Assembly (NCBI GenBank): GCA_947379755.1
Contig: CANCOC010000030.1
Coordinates: forward strand, 1-38,984
DNA length: 38,984 nt
Source: Alcaligenaceae bacterium
GTDB lineage: Bacteria > Pseudomonadota > Gammaproteobacteria > Burkholderiales > Burkholderiaceae_B
Direction of reading: 5' to 3'
Shown: positions 33,086-38,984 of the stretch, piece after piece
Numbering within the stretch: position 1 is the first letter of the stretch
Layout of the letters: each line of letters opens with the position of its first letter
Made by a program: the position numbers and the translations under genes
The notes under the pieces: generated by a model
What the model was told of the DNA's origin: nothing
The model's database searches: none
What the model saw: the letters and a program-made list of their open reading frames with translations, nothing else

Positions 33086-33772
33086 TCAGAATCTATAGGC
33101 TGCAGTCGTCATGACCCTGGACATGAAGGTCATGAACCCCTTCACGGGGGCTGGGAGTGCCACAGCACCGTGCTTTTCAGCTGTCATGCGATGACCAGCC
33201 TCATCGGTCTTCATTTGTTCGACGATCCGGCGCGAGCGTGCGTCGCCGGGGGGGAGTCGCGTCAGATGATCCTCCAGGTGTGCCTCAACCTGTCGCTCAG
33301 TTTCAGCCATAAAACCCAGGCTGCGCGACACACCCGCCCTGCCCGCAAGCAGACCCAAGGCAAAAGACCCCGCATACCAGACAGGATTCAGCACACTCGG
33401 ATGGCTGTGCAGCTCTTTCAAGCGCTGGTTGCACCAGGCGAGATGATCAACCTCCTCAGCGGCCGCCTCGCGCAGGAGCGCCACAGTGGCCGCATCCCTG
33501 CACACCGCCGCCTGACCACGATAAAGCGCCTGAGCGCACACCTCGCCGACCTGATTGATCCGCATCAGCCCTGCAGCGTGTTTTTTTTGCTGCGTATCCT
33601 CAAGCTCGTCAATTCCTGCCATCTGGGGCCCTGCCGGGCTGCTGCGCGCAGCAGTCGACCCACCAGCTAGCACACGCAAAGCCACATCAACTTCGGCAAT
33701 CAGGGGGTCAAACCAGCTATGCCGCCTGGAAAACAGGGGCTGTGGCATTTGAGAACGAACGGATTCAGACAT
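33086..33772 (-). CDS. coq7: Coq7-type 2-polyprenyl-3-methyl-6-methoxy-1,4-benzoquinone hydroxylase
   Basis: The protein has 228 residues from the ATG at 33772 (GGAG 7 bases upstream; four in-frame codons before it lack support). The di-iron ferritin-like ligands are arranged as expected: Glu77 in [15 protein letters not shown], Glu107 and His110 in EEVDH, Glu159/164 in [14 protein letters not shown], and Glu191 with His194 in DEAGH. It performs the last hydroxylation in ubiquinone synthesis, at the inner membrane. The N-terminal 60 residues are variable. It is divergent from the OsmC-like gene. Confidence 0.93.
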   Translation of the reverse strand: MSESVRSQMPQPLFSRRHSWFDPLIAEVDVALRVLAGGSTAARSSPAGPQMAGIDELEDTQQKKHAAGLMRINQVGEVCAQALYRGQAAVCRDAATVALLREAAAEEVDHLAWCNQRLKELHSHPSVLNPVWYAGSFALGLLAGRAGVSRSLGFMAETERQVEAHLEDHLTRLPPGDARSRRIVEQMKTDEAGHRMTAEKHGAVALPAPVKGFMTFMSRVMTTAAYRF

Positions 33773-33893
33773 ACAACACTCCAATACGTAACAGACGTTA
33801 TTTTAGACCGCCTGCCTCAAATACCCTAGGGACCGTGCCAGCCAATTCCGGGGTTTGGGATTATGATTCTTGCTTTAAAGCAGGGGATCAGAA

Positions 33894-34340
33894 ATGGAAG
33901 TCAAAATCGACTGGGGCGGCCCCGATGGCATGCTCTTTGTAGCGCAAACAGGCACAGGCCACATTACGGCCATGGATGGAGCGCCCGAAGGCGGTGGTCA
34001 TAATCTGGCACCGCGTCCGATGGAAATGGTGCTGGTTGGAACAGGTGGCTGCACAGCCTTTGACGTGGTGCTGATCCTGAAACGTGGCCGACACGCCGTT
34101 ACGGGTTGCTCGGTCAAACTGCAGGCTGAGCGCGCAGACGTTGATCCCAAAGTATTCACAAAAATTCATTTCGTCTTTACCGTGACGGGTCACAACCTGT
34201 CGCGCGCAGCTGTCGAGCGTGCAATTACACTTTCGCACGAAAAATACTGCTCTGCCTCGGCAATGCTTGCGCACACGGCTGCCATCACCTGGTCGGCCGA
34301 AATCATTGAAGATGCTCCGGCGCCATCCGCACAGCCATAA
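33894..34340 (+). CDS. OsmC/Ohr family protein
   Basis: This 148-residue protein, MEVKIDWGGPDGMLFVAQTGTGH..., shows VLVGTGGCTAFDVVLILKRGRH with the first redox Cys and HEKYCSASAML with the second. The spacing is that of OsmC-like proteins of the YhfA type. Members reduce organic hydroperoxides with thiol cofactors; YhfA-type proteins have no firm role. It lies 15 bp before thyA on the same strand and may be cotranscribed with thyA-folA. Confidence 0.92.
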   Translation: MEVKIDWGGPDGMLFVAQTGTGHITAMDGAPEGGGHNLAPRPMEMVLVGTGGCTAFDVVLILKRGRHAVTGCSVKLQAERADVDPKVFTKIHFVFTVTGHNLSRAAVERAITLSHEKYCSASAMLAHTAAITWSAEIIEDAPAPSAQP

Positions 34341-34355
34341 CCAGGACCATTGCTA

Positions 34356-35150
34356 ATGAACCAGTACGAAACTTTCATGCGTCATGTCTATACACAGGGC
34401 GTCAACAAAACTGATCGCACAGGTACCGGCACACGTTCGGTATTTGGTTATCAGATGCGTTTTGACCTGTCGCAGGGGTTTCCGCTTGTCACCACAAAAA
34501 AACTGCATACACGCAGTATTTTTGTAGAGCTGCTCTGGTTCTTGCGCGGCGACTCGAACGTGCGCTGGCTGCAGGAGAACGGATGTTCGATCTGGGATGA
34601 ATGGGCAAGTCCGAGCGGTGATCTCGGACCGGTATATGGCGTGCAATGGCGCTCATGGCCCACGCCTGACGGCAATCACATTGACCAGATTTCCCAGGTG
34701 CTTGAGCAAATACGCAGCACGCCGGATTCGCGCCGTCTGATTGTCTCGGCCTGGAACGTCGCCGAGATCAAAAACATGGCTTTGCCCCCTTGCCACGCAT
34801 TTTTTCAGTTTTACGTAGCCGATGGCAAACTATCCTGCCAGCTCTATCAACGCAGCGCGGATGTCTTTCTCGGCGTGCCGTTCAATATCGCCAGCTACGC
34901 CTTACTGACACATATGGTTGCGCAACAATGCGGACTCGAAGTCGGCGACTTCGTATGGACGGGTGGTGATTGCCATATTTATAGCAATCACTTTGAGCAG
35001 GTCGAGCTACAACTGTCACGCGAACCTTACCCCTATCCCAAGCTCGTGATTGCACGCAAACCCGACTCACTGTTTGATTACCGTTATGAAGACTTCGTAA
35101 TAGAGGATTACGCACATCATCCACACATCAAGGCTCCGGTTGCGATTTAA
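34356..35150 (+). CDS. thyA: Thymidylate synthase
   Basis: The protein has 264 residues from the ATG at 34356 (AGGA upstream; a TTG two codons earlier is discounted), the same length as E. coli ThyA. It shows [19 protein letters not shown], the catalytic Cys146 in [33 protein letters not shown], and the C-terminal [10 protein letters not shown]. It methylates dUMP using methylene-tetrahydrofolate, producing dihydrofolate that the downstream folA product recycles. Confidence 0.98.
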   Translation: MNQYETFMRHVYTQGVNKTDRTGTGTRSVFGYQMRFDLSQGFPLVTTKKLHTRSIFVELLWFLRGDSNVRWLQENGCSIWDEWASPSGDLGPVYGVQWRSWPTPDGNHIDQISQVLEQIRSTPDSRRLIVSAWNVAEIKNMALPPCHAFFQFYVADGKLSCQLYQRSADVFLGVPFNIASYALLTHMVAQQCGLEVGDFVWTGGDCHIYSNHFEQVELQLSREPYPYPKLVIARKPDSLFDYRYEDFVIEDYAHHPHIKAPVAI

Positions 35151-35174
35151 CTCACACGATAAAAGACACGACTG

Positions 35175-35657
35175 ATGCGACTTAAACTCATCGTTGCCTA
35201 TGCACGCAATCGCACCATTGGCCGCGACAACACCCTGCCCTGGAAGCTCCCGGGAGATCTTGCGCATTTCAAGCGTACAACCCTGGGATGCCCGATTATC
35301 ATGGGCCGCAAAACTTGGGATTCACTGGGACGCCCTCTTCCTGGCCGCCGCAACATTGTGATCACGCGCGACGCATCACGCTCAAGTCCCGACGTGAGCT
35401 TTGTACCCAGCCTTGCGGCCGCCATCGCTCTGGTCAGCAATGTTGAGCAGGCCTTTATCATCGGCGGCGCACAAATCTATCAAGAGGCACTGCCAATTGC
35501 GGATGATGTCATCGCCACCGAGGTACAGGCAGAGATAGATGGCGATGCTTTTTTTGCCAAACTCGATTCGAACCAATGGATTGAAACCAGCAGATCTCCC
35601 CAGCCGCCAGAAAACGGTCTGGCTTATGATTTGGTTGAATATCAGCGGCGCAAGTGA
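35175..35657 (+). CDS. folA: Dihydrofolate reductase
   Basis: This 160-residue protein begins MRLKLIVAYARNRTIGRDNTLPWKLPGDLAHFKRTTLG. It has the active-site region around LPWKLPGDLAHFK (acidic residue Asp28 region), IIMGRKTWDSLGRPLPGRRNIVITR, and AFIIGGAQIYQEALP. It reduces dihydrofolate with NADPH and lies 24 bp after thyA, the classic operon arrangement. Confidence 0.97.
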   Translation: MRLKLIVAYARNRTIGRDNTLPWKLPGDLAHFKRTTLGCPIIMGRKTWDSLGRPLPGRRNIVITRDASRSSPDVSFVPSLAAAIALVSNVEQAFIIGGAQIYQEALPIADDVIATEVQAEIDGDAFFAKLDSNQWIETSRSPQPPENGLAYDLVEYQRRK

Positions 35658-35702
35658 TTGCGTGATCACTCAATGCACGCCCATCACACGGATAAACGCA
35701 CT

Positions 35703-37595
35703 ATGAATCGTAAACTGATGGCAGCAGGCGGTACGCTCGCACTGCTCATAACAGCCTACAGCGGCGTCAGCTGGCAAAGTGGTTCACGCATCCAGGCCGA
35801 ATCAGAGCTTGCAATTGACGCACTCACCGCACAACTCTCCAAAACCTGGGGTGATCAAATCCAGCTTTCACAAGCGAGTTATGAGCGCGGCATATTTTCA
35901 AGCAAGGTGAGCTATGTGCTGTCTTTTGCCTCGACAAAAGATGCGAACGTCAAACCCGAAATTGTCTTTTTGAATCGCATCCAGCATGGCCCTTTCCCGG
36001 CGGATGAACTATTGCGCGGACATTTTTCGATACTGTCAGCTTCGGTACGCACCACACTCGAAACGACCCCGTTCACAGATGCATTATTCAAAGCCGCGCA
36101 AGGCCAGTCTGTTCTGGTCGGCCATACGCTGATCGATATCAATGGCGTTTCAACACTGAACTGGTCGGCACAAGCGATTGACTACACGGACGGCAGTACC
36201 CGCTCAAAGTTCGGCGGGGCAACATTGCAGGCAAACATTGGTCCGGGATTTTCCTTTACCCGTGGCGAGCTCAAGGTCAATTCGCTCAATATCAGTGATG
36301 GTAAATCCAGCATTGATATACAGGGCAGCAACATTTACACCGACACGCACATGGGAGCATTTGGTCTAAATATTGGCACCCGGGGAGCGAGCATTGAACA
36401 GCTGACACTCACCACCCTTGATATGCCAACTGTGCGCGCAGAAAAAATTCAGAGTCGTCTGGTGCTGAATGAAAAAGCGCCCCTCCTGGACGGGCAAGCC
36501 AGTTACGAAATTGGCGCACTCAAGATTGATGAAAAAAACTGGGGCAAACTGAATGCAACGGCATTTTATGACAAGCTCGATAGCGCAGCACTCAAGTCTC
36601 TGCTGGATCTGAACAGCAGTCTGGTTTCGCGCTCGATCAGCAATCCACCAGAAGCCGATCTCGTGACCTCGGCGGACCTCAAGCAATTCTGGCTCGTCGT
36701 TCAGTCCTTGCTCAAAGCAAGTCCCAGCCTACGAATTGAACCCCTGTCGTGGCAGACACCAGACGGGGAAAGTCAATTCAGCCTGAAGGCTGGATTCGCG
36801 CCCACCGCACTTCAATCCAGTGGTTTAGGTCTGACGGGCAATCCCCTCTTAACGTTCGAGAGCACACTTTCACTTTCTCGCCCAATGATCACCGGACTGG
36901 TCGCACAGATTGTTCAAACAGCAGGCGTCAACCCTGCGCAGGCAAAAATCCGTGCTGAAAAGGAAATCAAAAGTATTCTTGATGCAGCCAGCCATATGAA
37001 GCTTGGCAAGATGGAAGGCGACGCCTTTATCAGCAAGCTTGCATTTGAAAAAAATGCGCTCACCGTGAATGGACAGAAGGTCCCCCCCGATGCGATCACG
37101 AAATTTATCGCAACAGCAATTCCTTCAGCCTGGCTGTCCGCTGAGCCCATGTCCTCGCAAGACGGCCCCGATGAAACAGCAGAGGTCAAACATCTCGATC
37201 CTGCCGTTCTGGCCACCATTCTGACCGCAGCCCATTTCACCTTTGAAGAGGCGCGCGACGAACAGGGTGATCCGATGCTCAAAGTGAATCCCGGCACATC
37301 GGGTGCGGCGAAAATCGATTTCAGTTTTATCGGATGCGGATCGGATCCAACCTGCGAGGATGTGTTGCTACGTGCGACCTACTCGCCTGATAAGCCTGTC
37401 GCTTTGAAAGTCGCCAACGACTGGAACTTGCGCAATCGTTGGGCACGTGCATATGTCAACGACAAACAGGAAGCCGTGATTGAAATGGATATCAATGCCT
37501 ATGGCGGCATCGGCCACGATGCCCTGGAAGCCATGGTCAGCACGTTCTTCAAAATTGTCGGAGACTTTTCTAAAGAACTTGCTGACGCCCAGTAA
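35703..37595 (+). CDS. DUF945 (YdgA-like) family protein
   Basis: The protein has about 630 residues from the ATG at 35703, preferred because a signal-anchor helix follows at once (MNRKLMAAGGTLALLITAYSGVSW). An ATG at 35673 would add 10 His-rich residues. Family traits are the early QAESELAIDALTAQLSKTWGDQIQLSQASYERGIFSSKV, HGPFPADELLRGHFSILSASV and the later AKAGFAP-type beta-rich repeats. The function is unknown; E. coli YdgA is an inner-membrane protein of this family. Its stop codon directly abuts the convergent gcvP stop with no spacer. Confidence 0.85.
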   Translation: MNRKLMAAGGTLALLITAYSGVSWQSGSRIQAESELAIDALTAQLSKTWGDQIQLSQASYERGIFSSKVSYVLSFASTKDANVKPEIVFLNRIQHGPFPADELLRGHFSILSASVRTTLETTPFTDALFKAAQGQSVLVGHTLIDINGVSTLNWSAQAIDYTDGSTRSKFGGATLQANIGPGFSFTRGELKVNSLNISDGKSSIDIQGSNIYTDTHMGAFGLNIGTRGASIEQLTLTTLDMPTVRAEKIQSRLVLNEKAPLLDGQASYEIGALKIDEKNWGKLNATAFYDKLDSAALKSLLDLNSSLVSRSISNPPEADLVTSADLKQFWLVVQSLLKASPSLRIEPLSWQTPDGESQFSLKAGFAPTALQSSGLGLTGNPLLTFESTLSLSRPMITGLVAQIVQTAGVNPAQAKIRAEKEIKSILDAASHMKLGKMEGDAFISKLAFEKNALTVNGQKVPPDAITKFIATAIPSAWLSAEPMSSQDGPDETAEVKHLDPAVLATILTAAHFTFEEARDEQGDPMLKVNPGTSGAAKIDFSFIGCGSDPTCEDVLLRATYSPDKPVALKVANDWNLRNRWARAYVNDKQEAVIEMDINAYGGIGHDALEAMVSTFFKIVGDFSKELADAQ

Positions 37596-38984
37596 TTACG
37601 CGTAGGCCTCGATAGGCAGGCAGGCGCAGACCAAGTTGCGGTCCCCCCAGGCATTGTCCACCCGACCAACGGGTGGCCAATACTTGTTGTCACGCAGGCT
37701 TTTGACGGGATAGGCAGCCTGCTGACGCGGATAGTCATGGTGCCACTCCTCTGCCAGCAACATTTGCGCAGTATGGGGCGCATTTTTGAGAACGTTATCC
37801 GTGGCATCGCGCTCACCACGCTCGACCTGGGCGATTTCCTCCCGGATCGAGATCATCGCATCGATAAAGCGATCAAGCTCGACCAGGCTTTCAGATTCAG
37901 TCGGCTCAACCATCAGCGTCCCCGCCACCGGAAAGCTCATCGTCGGTGCATGAAAGCCATAATCCATCAACCGTTTGGAAATGTCTTCGGCAGTAATGCC
38001 CGAACTGTCCTTGATCGCGTGCATATCCAGAATGCACTCATGTGCAACACGCCCATTGCGACCCGTGTATAAAACCGGGTAATACGGAGCCAGACGGCGC
38101 GCAATGTAATTTGCGCTCAGGATTGCGATCTCGGTTGCCTGGCGCAAGCCCGCTGCTCCCATCAGAGCAATGTAAATGAACGGGATCGGCAAAATACTCG
38201 CTGAACCAAAAGGTGCTGCAGAGACGGGGCCAACCTGCACATTGCCTGACAGCGTGCCCTGCTCACCAACTACTCCTGGCAGAAACGGCGCGAGGTGTGC
38301 ACGCACACCAACAGGGCCCACGCCGGGACCGCCGCCGCCGTGCGGAATGCAAAAGGTCTTATGCAGATTCAGGTGGGATACATCCGAACCAAATTTACCC
38401 GGTTGCGCCACACCCACCATCGCATTCATATTGGCACCATCCATGTACACCTGGCCACCGGCAACATGAATCATGTCGCAAATGCCTGTAATGGCCTCTT
38501 CGAACACGCCGTGGGTAGAAGGGTAGGTAATCATGAGCGCAGCAAGACGATCCCCGGTCTGTGTAATCTTTGCTTGCAAATCATCGAGATCGACGTTGCC
38601 GTGCGCATCAGAGGCCACCACCACCACATCCATCCCTGCCATATGAGCGGAAGCGGGATTGGTCCCGTGTGCAGACGAAGGAATGAGGCAGACATTACGC
38701 TGACTCTGACCTTGCGCACGGTGATAGGCGCGGATGGCCAGCATCCCTGCATATTCGCCTTGTGCACCGGAGTTCGGCTGCAGGCTGATCGCGTCGTAAC
38801 CTGTAATCTCGCATAAAGCTGCAGAAAGACGATCAATCATCACCGCATAACCCTGTGTTTGATCCGCAGGTGCAAAAGGATGGATATTTGCAAACTCGGG
38901 CCAGGTCACAGGAATCATCTCAACCGTAGCGTTGAGCTTCATCGTGCAGGAACCCAAAGGAATCATCGTACGATCCAGCGCCAG
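37596..38984 (-). CDS. gcvP: Glycine dehydrogenase (decarboxylating) P protein, C-terminal half (cut by window edge)
   Basis: About 462 residues are visible. The frame is open to the right edge, reading LALDRT before [25 protein letters not shown], so the internal ATG at 38966 is not the true start; full P proteins are about 950 residues. The PLP-binding region is intact ([22 protein letters not shown], Lys of LNLHKTF), as are [18 protein letters not shown] and the C-terminal [10 protein letters not shown]. GcvP decarboxylates glycine and passes the aminomethyl group to the H protein. gcvT and gcvH presumably lie to the right, upstream on this strand. Confidence 0.96.
   Translation of the reverse strand: MALDRTMIPLGSCTMKLNATVEMIPVTWPEFANIHPFAPADQTQGYAVMIDRLSAALCEITGYDAISLQPNSGAQGEYAGMLAIRAYHRAQGQSQRNVCLIPSSAHGTNPASAHMAGMDVVVVASDAHGNVDLDDLQAKITQTGDRLAALMITYPSTHGVFEEAITGICDMIHVAGGQVYMDGANMNAMVGVAQPGKFGSDVSHLNLHKTFCIPHGGGGPGVGPVGVRAHLAPFLPGVVGEQGTLSGNVQVGPVSAAPFGSASILPIPFIYIALMGAAGLRQATEIAILSANYIARRLAPYYPVLYTGRNGRVAHECILDMHAIKDSSGITAEDISKRLMDYGFHAPTMSFPVAGTLMVEPTESESLVELDRFIDAMISIREEIAQVERGERDATDNVLKNAPHTAQMLLAEEWHHDYPRQQAAYPVKSLRDNKYWPPVGRVDNAWGDRNLVCACLPIEAYA

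Noticed and set aside
32993..33670. Plus-strand open frame of 225 codons opposite coq7
   Set aside because: Antisense shadow of coq7, whose di-iron ligands are all present; no start signal.
1..38984. CRISPR arrays, rRNA genes, replication origin
   Set aside because: No regularly spaced repeats, no rRNA-like sequence and no DnaA-box cluster were noticed on reading both strands.

Overview
The window reads as chromosomal DNA of a betaproteobacterium, most likely Burkholderiales of the Alcaligenaceae type. The basis is the housekeeping order mutM / TPR protein-lolB-ispE-tRNA-Gln-prs-rplY-pth-ychF, the livHM-type and Bug-type solute receptors, and the thyA-folA pair. No genus can be fixed from the sequence alone. 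No rRNA, CRISPR array, insertion sequence, phage gene or plasmid origin was seen.

Left part (1-12.1 kb): an accessory catabolic island for a pyridine carboxylate. A long leftward operon encodes a 6-hydroxynicotinate reductase-like Fe-S protein, a UPF0280 (ApbE-like) protein, a DUF1185 'amino acid synthesis' protein, and a branched-chain-amino-acid-type ABC importer (receptor, fused LivH-LivM permease, LivG, and the start of LivF, which is cut by the window edge). Divergent from it lie a TetR-family regulator and an enamidase, the next enzyme after 6-hydroxynicotinate reductase in the Eubacterium barkeri nicotinate pathway. Facing these is a two-gene leftward operon: a quinolinate phosphoribosyltransferase (NadC family) whose stop overlaps the start of a protein fusing ribose-1,5-bisphosphokinase (PhnN) to an AMP-phosphorylase-type (DeoA family) domain. 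The two leftward operons share an identical 12-bp promoter element (7244-7255 and 12053-12064), which in front of nadC is half of a perfect 20-bp palindrome. They therefore look like one regulon.

The main hypothesis is that NadC, the phosphorylase domain and the PhnN domain form a self-regenerating PRPP cycle. Quinolinate is phosphoribosylated and decarboxylated to nicotinate mononucleotide, phosphorolysed to nicotinate plus ribose-1,5-bisphosphate, and the sugar is rephosphorylated to PRPP. Free nicotinate would then feed the reductive 6-hydroxynicotinate/enamidase branch. The nicotinate hydroxylase needed between them is not in the window; the main operon continues past the left edge.

Middle (12.1-27 kb): an FRG-domain protein, a Bug-family periplasmic receptor and a small ion-channel-like membrane protein, then the conserved housekeeping block (ychF, a CPBP protease coupled to pth, rplY, prs, tRNA-Gln, ispE, lolB, a TPR protein, mutM), an LtaS-like sulfatase-fold membrane enzyme and a GlcD-type FAD oxidoreductase.

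Right part (27-39 kb): sugar-phosphate and nucleotide-sugar genes (phosphomannomutase/phosphoglucomutase, pgi, and a WbpP/WbpO-like pair able to make UDP-GalNAcA from UDP-GlcNAc), a candidate small RNA with anti-Shine-Dalgarno loops, coq7, an OsmC-like protein, thyA, folA, a DUF945 protein, and the C-terminal half of gcvP cut by the right edge.
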